DNA of 36,696 bases from a candidate division CPR2 bacterium GW2011_GWC2_39_10 (GTDB lineage Bacteria; Patescibacteriota; CPR2). The DNA is taken from positions 1-36,696 of the forward strand of contig LBVV01000005.1 of the NCBI GenBank assembly GCA_000993275.1. The letters are read 5' to 3'. Made by a program: the position numbers and the translations under genes. Shown here one piece after another: positions 1 to 9,337 of the stretch; the stretch's first letter is position 1, and every line of letters starts with the position of its first letter. The notes below the pieces were generated by a model, which was not told the origin of the DNA, ran no database searches, and saw only the letters and a list, made by a program, of their open reading frames with translations.

Positions 1-99
1 TAAGTTAAAGTATTTCAACTTTTTTAATAAAAATGAAGCTAAAATAGCCCTTTTTAGCAACACTTTTTAAGCATTATGCCCATTCCGGACATTCCTTTA

Positions 100-205
100 G
101 AAATTACAATCAGTTGATCCGGAATCTATTCTTTATGGATTCCAAATCCCTCCAACCGCCAGAGGCGGTCAGGAAGGCGGGCAGGCAAGTTTGGAATGAC
201 ACAGT
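100..205. repeat. dispersed palindromic repeat (CCGGAATC ... GGAATGACAC type)
   Basis: GATCCGGAATCTATTCTTTATGGATTCCAAATCC ... AAGTTTGGAATGACAC, same family as other GTCATTCC repeats in the window. Confidence 0.5.
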
Positions 206-299
206 GCACGTAAATTTGACAAATAAGCACTGTAGTTTTATAATTTAAGCATAATCAAGGGACATAAACATGGAGTCCTGATTAGTTTCACGAAAAATT

Positions 300-582
300 A
301 AAAAAGCGTTTGATTTGGGAGTAATGTCGCCCAAAAAGCTGCCGGAAGAACCCGTTATTGGTCATTCTGAATTTAGTTCAGAATCTCTTCCTTAATACAG
401 ATAGAGATCCTGAAACAAGTTCAGAGCCTGCCCTCAACTTGATTGGGGGATGACGAATCAACACAGTAGAACCGGACGGGTAAGCCCGTAAAAGCCTTAA
501 CGAAGGGGCCAAATTTATGTTGGCAAACAAGGTGGTACCGCGGATTTAGATTCGTCCTTAAGAAAAGGGGCGTTTTTTATTT
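300..582 (+). promoter_or_regulatory. T-box leader of valS (tRNA-responsive riboswitch); 3' antiterminator/terminator part at about 460-582
   Basis: AAGGTGGTACCGCGGATTTAGATTCGTCCTTAAGAAAAGGGGCGTTTTTT matches the T-box antiterminator (GGTGGNACCGCG) and terminator; hairpin ACGGGTAAGCCCGT upstream; located directly before valS. Stem I and specifier not resolved. Confidence 0.87.
350..465. repeat. dispersed GTCATTCTGAA/TTCAGAATC-type repeat inside the valS leader
   Basis: GGTCATTCTGAATTTAGTTCAGAATC ... GATCCTGAAACAAGTTCAGAGCCTG ... GGGGGATGACG resembles 25487-25570 and 9765-9870. Confidence 0.6.
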
Positions 583-682
583 ATTATCAAACAAATAGTT
601 TGATTAACCATCAAAGAAAAATTAAAAGTAATGGCTAATGTGCTGCTATGCCATTATGCTAATGCCCTCATGAGGAGTTTTT

Positions 683-2992
683 ATGGCTGAACTAGAAAAA
701 AGATTCGATCTCGCCCAGGAACAAAAGATTTATGAAGAATGGGAAAAGGGCGGATATTTTAAACCTGAAATAAATAATGATAAAGATAAGGGCGAATATT
801 GCATAATCATGCCGCCCCCAAATGCCAACGGCAATCTTCATCTAGGGCACGCCTTAATGGTAGCCGTGGAAGATATTTTGATCCGATACAACCGGATGCT
901 CGGCAAAAAAACGTTATGGCTGCCGGGCGCTGACCATGCCGGTTTTGAAACCTGGGTTGTATTCGAAAAAGTATTACAAAAACAAGGAAAATCCAAATTT
1001 GATTTTGATCGGGATGATCTTTATAAACAAATTTGGGATTTCACCCAAAACAACAAGGAAGTTATGGTTAGCCAACTAAAATCACTTGGCTCTTCATGCG
1101 ATTGGAGCAGGGAAAAGTTTACTCTGGATAAAGATATTGTAAAAACCGTCTATAAAATATTTAAAAAAATGCATGACGAGGGGCTCATTTACCGCGGAAA
1201 CCGAATTGTAAACTGGGATCCGTATCACCAGACGGGTTTTTCAGACTTGGAAATTAATCACGTTGAAAGAAAAACCAACCTTACTTATATAAGATATCCA
1301 ATAAAAGGCAGGGAAGACTTTATTACGGTCGCCACAACCAGACCGGAAACAATGCTTGGCGACACGGCCGTAGCTGTAAATCCAAATGACATACGATACA
1401 AGAATTTAATCGGTGAAATTGCTGTTTTGCCCATTTTAAATAGGGAAATTCCAATAATTGCAGACGAAGCAGTTGAAATGGGGTTTGGTACCGGCGCTGT
1501 CAAAATTACGCCGGCGCACGATAATTTAGACTTTGAAATTGGGGAAAGACATAATTTGCCAGCCATCCAGGTAATTGATAAGTTTGCCAAAATGACGGCG
1601 GAGGCAGGCAACGATTTTGAAGGACTAAAAGTAAAAGAAGCCAGAACCAAAGTATTGGATAAACTGGAAGAGCTGAAACTAATAGAAAAAGTAGAAGAAA
1701 TTACACATAACGCCTCTGTCTGCTATAAATGCGGGCGGGATATAGAGCCTTTAATTACCGAGCAATGGTTTATAAGGGTAAAGGATTTAGCCAAAAGCGC
1801 TATTGAAGCCGTGGAAAATGGAGACACCAAATTTGTTACTGCGCGCTACGAAAAAATATTCTTTAATTGGATGGAAAACTTAAAGGACTGGAATATTTCC
1901 CGCCAAATTGTTTGGGGTATCAGAATTCCCGCATGGTTCTGCGAGTGCGGCGAAATCATGGTAACCGATGGCGAAGTACCAAAGAAATGCCCTAAATGCG
2001 GCTCGCCAAAGCTTACACAGGATCCGGATACTTTTGACACATGGTTTTCTTCGGCCCAATGGCCTTATGCCACGCTTGGCTATCCCGACGGCAAGGATTA
2101 TCAGGATTTTTATCCAACGGATGTTATGGAAACAGCCTGGGATATTTTAATTTTTTGGGTAGCCAGAATGATTATGATGGGCATTTATACAACAGGCAAG
2201 GAGCCGTTTAAAACCGTCTATATTCACGGCCTGATACGTGATAAAAAAGGCGCTAAGATGAGCAAGTCTAAGGGAAACGTGGTAAACCCAATGGATTTAA
2301 TAGAAAAATACGGATCTGATGCCCTAAGATTAAGCTTAATCATGGGTAATGCTCCCGGAAATGATTTGAATTTCATGGAGGAAAAAATAATCGGTTCCCG
2401 AAATTTCGTAACCAAATTATGGAACATAGCCAGATTTATACAAATGAATACTGAAGAAGTTAATAATGTTTCACATGAAACATTTACTATTGCCGATAAC
2501 TGGATTAATAGCGAATTAAACTCAACACTAAAGCTAGTCACGAAAAATATAGATACATATAATTTAAATCTCGCAATTGAAGAACTTTATGATTTTGTCT
2601 GGTCTAAATTTGCAGCTATATATATAGAAAGTGCTAAATTCTACCTAAATAACGGGATAAATAAAGATAACGTAAGTTTTACACTAAGAAGCGTGTTTAG
2701 GCACGTTATAAAAGCTCTGCACCCATTTATGCCGTTTGTGACGGAAGAAATTTGGCAGAACTTAAAACTATCGGACAAAATGTTAATTGTTGAAGACTGG
2801 CCGAATAATAATCAAGTGGAAACAAATGAAGCAGCAATCAAGAAATTTAATGGCGTTATAGCCGTAATCAGCGATATCCGAAATAAAAATATGGACCCAA
2901 GCGATTCATACACTATAGACAATAGTGAATTTTCTGAAGAAGAAATCAACTTAATTATGTCTCAAGTTAAAATTCGTGAAATTAAGCATTAA
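683..2992 (+). CDS. valS: Valyl-tRNA synthetase
   Basis: HLGH (HIGH) and KMSKSKGNVVNP motifs, GADHAGFETW, class Ia synthetase architecture, T-box upstream. Confidence 0.96.
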   Translation: MAELEKRFDLAQEQKIYEEWEKGGYFKPEINNDKDKGEYCIIMPPPNANGNLHLGHALMVAVEDILIRYNRMLGKKTLWLPGADHAGFETWVVFEKVLQKQGKSKFDFDRDDLYKQIWDFTQNNKEVMVSQLKSLGSSCDWSREKFTLDKDIVKTVYKIFKKMHDEGLIYRGNRIVNWDPYHQTGFSDLEINHVERKTNLTYIRYPIKGREDFITVATTRPETMLGDTAVAVNPNDIRYKNLIGEIAVLPILNREIPIIADEAVEMGFGTGAVKITPAHDNLDFEIGERHNLPAIQVIDKFAKMTAEAGNDFEGLKVKEARTKVLDKLEELKLIEKVEEITHNASVCYKCGRDIEPLITEQWFIRVKDLAKSAIEAVENGDTKFVTARYEKIFFNWMENLKDWNISRQIVWGIRIPAWFCECGEIMVTDGEVPKKCPKCGSPKLTQDPDTFDTWFSSAQWPYATLGYPDGKDYQDFYPTDVMETAWDILIFWVARMIMMGIYTTGKEPFKTVYIHGLIRDKKGAKMSKSKGNVVNPMDLIEKYGSDALRLSLIMGNAPGNDLNFMEEKIIGSRNFVTKLWNIARFIQMNTEEVNNVSHETFTIADNWINSELNSTLKLVTKNIDTYNLNLAIEELYDFVWSKFAAIYIESAKFYLNNGINKDNVSFTLRSVFRHVIKALHPFMPFVTEEIWQNLKLSDKMLIVEDWPNNNQVETNEAAIKKFNGVIAVISDIRNKNMDPSDSYTIDNSEFSEEEINLIMSQVKIREIKH
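2467..2482. promoter_or_regulatory. parS-like 16-mer TGTTTCACATGAAACA (within valS)
   Basis: one centre mismatch to the ParB parS consensus TGTTTCACGTGAAACA. Confidence 0.6.
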
Positions 2993-2997
2993 AAAAT

Positions 2998-3013
2998 TGT
3001 TTCATGTGAAACA
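2998..3013. promoter_or_regulatory. parS-like 16-mer TGTTTCATGTGAAACA
   Basis: reverse complement of the other two copies; extended arms AAATTGTTTCA/TGAAACAATTT. Confidence 0.6.
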
Positions 3014-3061
3014 ATTTAAAAGTAAATTTACTTATTTGGAGACAAGTGTCATAATTAGTCT

Positions 3062-3919
3062 ATGAGCAAACTTCAAACGTCAATTTACACCGCAATTATT
3101 GTTATTTTTTCAGTTGTAACATCGCTATTCATTTTGAAGGCTCCTCAAATACTTGAGCCTAGGCGCGTACTATATATCAATAATACAACAGCCTTATTCA
3201 ATGATGGAAATTTTGAGGAAGGCTTATTTAACCTCAAAAAAGCCGAGTTTATAAAAAAAGATGATAAAACAAACCTTCTTCACGGAATGTACAGCTTTAA
3301 TAGCGAAGATTACAGCGACGCACTACCGTATTTAGATGATTTATCTTCAAAAAACGCAATTTATTGGTCCGGCACCTCTTACTTAAAACTTTTACAAGGC
3401 GATAAAGCTGCGTCTAAATTCGAAAAGTTAATTGAAAGTGAAGATAAAGAATCCTATAGAGAAAATTTGCTTCAGGCATATTTACTGGACGGAAAACTGG
3501 ATAAAGCCGTTAAATTTTCAAGAGAATCTAATAAAATATACAAAAATAACTCATCCTTTTTAAGGGTTATGAACTTTTTTACACTAAGTAGCGTAAATAT
3601 CCAAAAACAAGCCCTCTTTTATCTAGAAAACGCCAATTGGCTGTTACAGAATAACTATTATAAGTCTGCCATTAATATGTCAAACAAGGCGCTAATATTG
3701 TTTCCCCAATATCGGGATGCTTATTTGGTAAAAGGGGACGCCGAGCTATCCTCGGACAATAACGACTCGGCCATAAATAATTTTAATAAAGCAATAAAAA
3801 TTGATCCGGCCTATTATTTTTCCTATTTAAAATTAGCCGAGGCATTGCAAAAAACCGGCGACATCCAAGGCAAGGAAGATGCCCTAGAAAAAGCTCGCCT
3901 ATTTGGCTATAAAGATTAG
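3062..3919 (+). CDS. TPR-repeat protein with N-terminal membrane anchor
   Basis: N-terminal TM segment; C-terminal TPR-like repeats (YRDAYLVKGDAELSSDNNDSAINNFNKAIKIDPAYYFSYLKLAEALQKTGD). Confidence 0.75.
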   Translation: MSKLQTSIYTAIIVIFSVVTSLFILKAPQILEPRRVLYINNTTALFNDGNFEEGLFNLKKAEFIKKDDKTNLLHGMYSFNSEDYSDALPYLDDLSSKNAIYWSGTSYLKLLQGDKAASKFEKLIESEDKESYRENLLQAYLLDGKLDKAVKFSRESNKIYKNNSSFLRVMNFFTLSSVNIQKQALFYLENANWLLQNNYYKSAINMSNKALILFPQYRDAYLVKGDAELSSDNNDSAINNFNKAIKIDPAYYFSYLKLAEALQKTGDIQGKEDALEKARLFGYKD

Positions 3920-4213
3920 CTACTTATGAATAAACTGAATGATGTGCAACGTAACGATAGCTACTCCAAAGAAAGTTCTTGTATATATTCTCCAAATTCT
4001 ACCATTTAAGCTTTTAACAGAAAATAAATCACTAATCCCATCAATTACCAGAAAAAGAGCTGCCAGAAAAGCCAAAATATCGATAGTTATAGGATCTAAA
4101 TAACTGCAGCTCGCATTTATTTTGGATTGTCCCGTAAACTGAATGTAAACAGCAATTAATATCACAACGCAGGAACCAACGATTAGAAAGTTTAATCTCT
4201 TTTTGTTATTCAT
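3920..4213 (-). CDS. small hypothetical membrane protein
   Basis: 97-aa ORF, about three hydrophobic segments. Confidence 0.5.
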   Translation of the reverse strand: MNNKKRLNFLIVGSCVVILIAVYIQFTGQSKINASCSYLDPITIDILAFLAALFLVIDGISDLFSVKSLNGRIWRIYTRTFFGVAIVTLHIIQFIHK

Positions 4214-4410
4214 AAGTATATTATAAATTAGTTGCTAGCTATTTTCCATAAGCGATTGACGAAAAGCATCGATTTTCATGGCTTGACATTTGAAGCTTGC
4301 CAAAAAGCATCGTTTCCTAATTGAGGTACCCTACTTGCCGACTCCGCCGAAGCGGCTGCGAAGGCCGGACGCTAAAGCTATGTAGGGCATTTTACGCTTG
4401 TTGCGTAAAA

Positions 4411-4430
4411 TGGCGGAGGCGAGAGGATTC
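4411..4430. repeat. duplicate of tRNA-Ser 3' end (TGGCGGAGGCGAGAGGATTC)
   Basis: identical to 4526-4545 at the 3' end of tRNA-Ser(CGA). Confidence 0.85.
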
Positions 4431-4525
4431 CCTTCGACTTCGCTCAGGATAAACTTCTCATCTAACTTATCGTTATGTTTCGTCGAGCCCACCAAAATCA
4501 CTATAATGGTGAGCTTGCCGAACCA
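4431..4525. repeat. insertion-like repeat CCTTCGACTTCGCTCAGG ... GGTGAGCTTGCCGAACCA
   Basis: imperfect inverted ends; bounded by the tRNA 3'-end duplication. Confidence 0.5.
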
Positions 4526-4617
4526 TGGCGGAGGCGAGAGGATTCGAACCCCTGATGCCCTTTCGGGCATACCTGATTTCGAGTCAGGCCCATTCAACCA
4601 AGCTCTGGCACGCCTCC
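4526..4617 (-). tRNA. tRNA-Ser(CGA)
   Basis: reverse complement GGAGGCGTGCCAGAGCTTGGTTGAATGGGCCTGACTCGAAATCAGG...GGGTTCGAATCCTCTCGCCTCCGCCA; anticodon loop CTCGAAA; CCA encoded. Confidence 0.95.
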
Positions 4618-4783
4618 TAAATTCCACTGATCTAATCTGCTTTTTCCGTCCATGACGGACCAGCCTTGGGCCGGCGAGAGCGGCACCTTTTTAGCCGCCT
4701 TGGGTGGCCAACCACTCTAACACCTATCCCGGGCAAGCACTGGTAGCTAATGGCTGATAGCTTATAGTCTCTTAATGTCAAAT

Positions 4784-4799
4784 TGTTTCACATGAAACA
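4784..4799. promoter_or_regulatory. parS-like 16-mer TGTTTCACATGAAACA
   Basis: identical to 2467-2482; within CAAATTGTTTCACATGAAACAATTTG. Confidence 0.6.
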
Positions 4800-4861
4800 A
4801 TTTGATCTAATTAGCCAAATGCTATCAGCTATAGGCCATGCGTAAAAACAAAGTTTTTCTA

Positions 4862-4937
4862 TGGTATCCCCGGGAGGATTCGAACCTCCGACCTTCGGCT
4901 CCGCAAGCCGACGTTCTATCCACTGAACTACGGGGAC
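4862..4937 (-). tRNA. tRNA-Arg(GCG)
   Basis: reverse complement GTCCCCGTAGTTCAGTGGATAGAACGTCGGCTTGCGGAGCCGAAGGTCGGAGGTTCGAATCCTCCCGGGGATACCA; anticodon GCG. Confidence 0.95.
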
Positions 4938-5016
4938 CAAAATTCTAGCTTATTGTAACTTTTACAATTACAACGCTCAAACTAAAACAAATTCTACCAT
5001 AAAAAATCAGGAAAGT

Positions 5017-5577
5017 TTAGATTTTTAGTACCCGAGAGATTTTTTCTAGGAAATCGTGGTTAAAGGATTGCTCGGGAATATGTTTAATTAGGACGCTTCT
5101 TAACAAAACGGGGTCAAGGTCATCCGGTATTGAAATTTCTATCGTGTACATATACCTTTTATTAGTTAAAAGCTGTAAAATTCTTTTATTGTTCCCATAT
5201 GAAATCCCGAACGAGTAAAGATCCGTATAGCTATAGAAACGGTCATTAAACTCTATGCCAACCGTAGTAACATTGCACTGAGTCATTTCTGGAGTTCGGT
5301 TTAAATAAACAAAATAAACGATTGCCAACATGGTCGTTACAATAGCCGCAGACCATTGCCTACTCCCGCTACCCCACAAAAAATAAACATTAAGGACAAC
5401 AAAGAATAAACCAAAAAGTATGTACCAAACTAGACCTCTGTCATAAACATGCTCCTGAACTTCCCAGCTAAGTATCGGCTCTATTTCTTGCGCTTTTTCT
5501 TCCGAAGCTTCCATAGTCATCGGATCTTCGTTGTTTTCGCGTCCTATAAATTCTTCTTGTTTATTTTCTTCGTCCAT
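5017..5577 (-). CDS. conserved hypothetical membrane protein (two TM segments)
   Basis: long ORF with acidic N-terminus then TM pair. Confidence 0.7.
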   Translation of the reverse strand: MDEENKQEEFIGRENNEDPMTMEASEEKAQEIEPILSWEVQEHVYDRGLVWYILFGLFFVVLNVYFLWGSGSRQWSAAIVTTMLAIVYFVYLNRTPEMTQCNVTTVGIEFNDRFYSYTDLYSFGISYGNNKRILQLLTNKRYMYTIEISIPDDLDPVLLRSVLIKHIPEQSFNHDFLEKISRVLKI

Positions 5578-5640
5578 GTATTTATAATATCACCATCAGT
5601 TAAAAATAAAATAGGTTTTCCTTAAACGAAGGGGCATTAA

Positions 5641-6873
5641 ATGAAAAAAAAGACAAAATTCAAAATAGTTATGTATTTACTTTCACTTTTAATAGTTTTT
5701 TTTATAGGCTATAAGGGCAAGGATTTTTTAAACGGCCGGTTAGCACCGAGCGAAAAAGGGGAGACTAAATCTACCGCCGCCAAGACAGTTACAAAGCCGG
5801 ACAGCCTGCAAGTTAACCAAATGTATTTTGGGGATGTTTTTTGGGGGAGATACATAAACGATTGGGCAATGGCCAGCGACCTTAAGGAAAAATACCCATT
5901 TTCCGGACTAAACACGTTTAACCGAGAAGACTACCAGGCATGGATTGGCAGCTTAAATTGTCCAATTACTGCAAACCAAGTACCATCCGAAACTCAAAAC
6001 GATCTTTTAATGTTTAATTGCACTCCAAATTATCTGGCCGAAGCCAAAAAATGGTTCAATATTTTTAGTTTGGCCAATAGTCATACCGATAATCAAAATG
6101 GCATGGTAGGTTTTACTTCGACTCGAAATTATCTGGATCAAAACGGCATTCAATATTTTGGCCACAATAATAAAGATGTAACAGACGAAATTTGCGAAAT
6201 AGTTTCAATAAAAAGTAAGGCGCTAACCGGCGCAGTAAATTATGAAAATAAAAATTATGACTTAAAAGATTTTTATGTACCCATCGCCATGTGCGGATAT
6301 CATAACACCTTTAGCTTGCCCACAGAGGCTCAGCTGGACGAAATTGCCAAATATGTCGATATTTTTCCAACCTTTGTTTATGCCATTCAGGGACCCGAAT
6401 ATCCGATAGAAGCGGACGACCTTCAGAAAGCCTATTTTAGAATGATGATTGATAGGGGAGCCGACGCCGTTATTGGCAAGGGCGCCCATGTAGTTCAAAA
6501 CACAGAAAGCTATAAGGGGAAGCCCATTATCTATTCAATGGGCAATTTTGTTTACGACCAGCAATTTAGTGAGGACGTAAGGCAGGGGATAGGAGTAAAG
6601 GTGAAAATTGATTTAACATATGACGAAAATATGGAAAAATGGCAGCAAATAGCCAGCACCTGCACCAAATTTAAGGATAGTTGCCAGAAAAAAGCAAAGG
6701 AGCTTAATTTATCTAAGCCAAAATATACGGTTGCCTACGATATTGTAGCCACCGATAACTCGGCCAAGTTGGCCAAAAAAGCCTCAGACACTGTTCTGGA
6801 GAAAATGCTAGAAAGAACCAGGTGGAAACAAACCCTTGCCGGACTAGGGAAAGAAGAAGAATTTTCTAATTAA
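5641..6873 (+). CDS. CapA/PgsA-family (metallophosphatase-like) protein
   Basis: GDVFWGR near N-terminus, LANSH, GADAVIGKGAHVVQNTESYKGKPIIYSMGNFVYDQ. Confidence 0.85.
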   Translation: MKKKTKFKIVMYLLSLLIVFFIGYKGKDFLNGRLAPSEKGETKSTAAKTVTKPDSLQVNQMYFGDVFWGRYINDWAMASDLKEKYPFSGLNTFNREDYQAWIGSLNCPITANQVPSETQNDLLMFNCTPNYLAEAKKWFNIFSLANSHTDNQNGMVGFTSTRNYLDQNGIQYFGHNNKDVTDEICEIVSIKSKALTGAVNYENKNYDLKDFYVPIAMCGYHNTFSLPTEAQLDEIAKYVDIFPTFVYAIQGPEYPIEADDLQKAYFRMMIDRGADAVIGKGAHVVQNTESYKGKPIIYSMGNFVYDQQFSEDVRQGIGVKVKIDLTYDENMEKWQQIASTCTKFKDSCQKKAKELNLSKPKYTVAYDIVATDNSAKLAKKASDTVLEKMLERTRWKQTLAGLGKEEEFSN

Positions 6874-6881
6874 TACCACGG

Positions 6882-8648
6882 TCATTCCTTAACCGTTTTT
6901 AATATTTCTTCAACGGTGGTAAATCCTTGAAGGGCTTTTAAAATCCCGTCCTGCTCCATAGTAAGCATGCCATTTTTCACGGCCGCCGCCTGAATAACGC
7001 TTGGTAGAGCTTTACTCATTATTAATTGCTGCATATCTGTTGTAATCTTTAGCATCTCAAAAATACCGATCCGGCTTTTGTATCCAATCCCGTAGCACCT
7101 GTCGCAACCCTTACCTTTGTAAAAATGAAGATTTTTAGCCCTCTCCTGATAACTTACCGGCAAGTGGGCAAGAATTTGGCTAACAGCCGCGGCTTCATCA
7201 GCATTTAAATTATGGTCGGTGCGGCAAAATGGACAAATTTTTCTAACCAAGCGCTGAGCCACAATTAAATTTATGGCAGAAGAGATAAGAGACATATCGC
7301 CAACAAGATCCGTTAGCCTGGCAATAGCCGTGGCAGCGTTATTGGCATGGTAGGTAGTAAGCAAAAGATGGCCGGTTAAAGCAGACTGCAAGGCCGTTTT
7401 GGCGGTGTCTAAGTCTCTAATTTCACCGATCATAATGACATCCGGATCTTCGCGAAGCACCGCCCTAAATCTGTCTAAAAAGCTTTCACCGGTATTAAGT
7501 TGCGACTGGGACAACCCGGGCAATTCATATTCAACCGGATCCTCTAAAGTAACAATTTTTCTTTCCGGATTATTTAGCTCGTTTAGTAAAGCATACAAGG
7601 TGGACGTTTTGCCCGATCCGGTAGGACCCACAACAATCATCATGCCATGAGGTCGAACCAAAATTTCCTTGATTATGGGATAAACCTCGTGGGTAATGCC
7701 GAGGTCGGAAAGTTTTAACATAGTAGCGTCGCCTTGAAAAAGTCGCATCACCACTTCCTGACCATGGAGAACCGGTATTGTCTCTACCCTAATGTCAATT
7801 TCTTTAATGCCATTTAAGTTGGGGATGGCCTTTAAGTGGCCGTTTTGCGGCCTGTCGGCATCCAGTCGCAAAGCGCTATTTATTATGATTTCCGATATCA
7901 AATAGTTATATTTATCTCTTGGGACTCTGGCAATAGGATGCAGCGCTCCGTCAATTCTAAATCTAATATCGGCATAGGTATTTTGAGGTTCAATGTGAAC
8001 GTCTGATGACTTGGTGGTAATGGCCGCCGTTAAAAGATCGGCCAGCAAAAATTGAATTCCGTCATTTATAAGCAAATCTTTTAATTTTTCAATATTCGTA
8101 ACTTTATTTACATCAATATCAATTGTTCCCTGATCCACGTGGTCTTTTTCGTAGGTTTTTATAAAATCATATCGATCAATATTTTCCCTGAAACTTTCGG
8201 GAGAAATTAAAACAACAACAACATCGTGATCTTCCCTTAAGTTCTTAACAAAGGCGGTTAGTCCTTCTTTATAAGGATCAACTATGCCAAAAAAAAGCTT
8301 GCCTTGCTTAATTGCTATTGGCAAAGAGAGATATTTTATGGCGTCTTCTTTAGCTATTATTTTAATATAGTCTTCTTCGGGGATAATTTGCCTAAGGTCG
8401 GCGTATTTTATACCAAGTTTTTTGGCTTTATGAAGCGTTTCTAACTCCTCGGAATCACGATAAGCCTTACTTTGTACGCCGTGTGCGTCTCCTGCATATT
8501 GGGCATGCAAATCTTGAGTAACACCGCCTGAAGAATAATGAGTATTCTGAGCAGCTGAATCCATATAATGATCCCTCAAGCTGGAAGATGTGTTCCCCGA
8601 AGATGGATTGCTTCGTATTTGATGATTTACATTTGAGTTGTCCGACAC
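6882..8648 (-). CDS. pilB: Type IV pilus assembly / type II secretion ATPase (PilB/GspE family)
   Basis: GPTGSGKTSTLYALL Walker A, VTLEDPVEYELPGLSQ, EDPDVIMIGEIRD, CPFC...CDRCYGIGY zinc motif. Confidence 0.92.
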   Translation of the reverse strand: MSDNSNVNHQIRSNPSSGNTSSSLRDHYMDSAAQNTHYSSGGVTQDLHAQYAGDAHGVQSKAYRDSEELETLHKAKKLGIKYADLRQIIPEEDYIKIIAKEDAIKYLSLPIAIKQGKLFFGIVDPYKEGLTAFVKNLREDHDVVVVLISPESFRENIDRYDFIKTYEKDHVDQGTIDIDVNKVTNIEKLKDLLINDGIQFLLADLLTAAITTKSSDVHIEPQNTYADIRFRIDGALHPIARVPRDKYNYLISEIIINSALRLDADRPQNGHLKAIPNLNGIKEIDIRVETIPVLHGQEVVMRLFQGDATMLKLSDLGITHEVYPIIKEILVRPHGMMIVVGPTGSGKTSTLYALLNELNNPERKIVTLEDPVEYELPGLSQSQLNTGESFLDRFRAVLREDPDVIMIGEIRDLDTAKTALQSALTGHLLLTTYHANNAATAIARLTDLVGDMSLISSAINLIVAQRLVRKICPFCRTDHNLNADEAAAVSQILAHLPVSYQERAKNLHFYKGKGCDRCYGIGYKSRIGIFEMLKITTDMQQLIMSKALPSVIQAAAVKNGMLTMEQDGILKALQGFTTVEEILKTVKE

Positions 8649-8841
8649 GCCTAACCCTCCTACATAAAGTATAACCTAAACAAAATTCATTGTAAAACTT
8701 CAATAAATTAGGTATAATTGAAGCTGTTATTTTGCAAATAAACAAAATTTTTAAAAAATTTTGTTTACAGAAAGAGATAGTGAAAGCCTGATAGTGTTTA
8801 TTGATTGATAAACACGAAAAAGCTGCAACAATCTCTGACGA

Positions 8842-8931
8842 GGAAGGGTGCCAGAGTGGACGAATGGAACGGTCTTGAAAACCGTCGTGGCTGCAAGGTC
8901 ACCGTGGGTTCGAATCCCACCCCTTCCGCCA
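8842..8931 (+). tRNA. tRNA-Ser(UGA)
   Basis: GGAAGGGTGCCAGAGTGGACGAATGGAACGGTCTTGAAAACCGT...GGGTTCGAATCCCACCCCTTCCGCCA; anticodon TGA; long variable arm. Confidence 0.95.
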
Positions 8932-9078
8932 AAGAAGTGTTGCTCAAATGTATTATAAATGCGATAAAGTCGTGTATAATGAAGACTTGCTTAAAGCAGA
9001 TTCACCGGCAAAGTAGTTTTAGAAATAAATTAAAGATTAGCTATTAGCCAAAAGCCGTAGGCTATTAGTGTTTACCTT

Positions 9079-9171
9079 GGAGAGGTACCCAAGAGGCTGA
9101 AGGGGCGGGTTTGCTAAACCTGTAGGGTGACTCACGTTGCCGCGAGGGTTCGAATCCCTCCCTCTCCGCCA
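9079..9171 (+). tRNA. tRNA-Ser(GCU)
   Basis: GGAGAGGTACCCAAGAGGCTGAAGGGGCGGGTTTGCTAAACCTG...GGGTTCGAATCCCTCCCTCTCCGCCA; anticodon GCT. Confidence 0.95.
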
Positions 9172-9337
9172 GGAAAATTTCATTTTCACCGATAGCTTAT
9201 AGCTTATGGCTAATGGCTAGTTTTATAAATACCTTTAGGGAGGGTGAGAACCCTCGAAAAAGATGCGAAAAAAGTAGAGCTTTATAAGGCTTTGGCAAAT
9301 TGGCAATCTTTATAAGGTTTGGTTTATAATAATTAAT

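Noticed and set aside
1285-2541. ORFs antisense or out of frame within valS
   Set aside because: valS is a full-length, well-conserved gene; these are shadow ORFs.
4331-4655. 98-aa and 85-aa ORFs overlapping tRNA-Ser(CGA)
   Set aside because: They run through the tRNA gene and repeat DNA; spurious.
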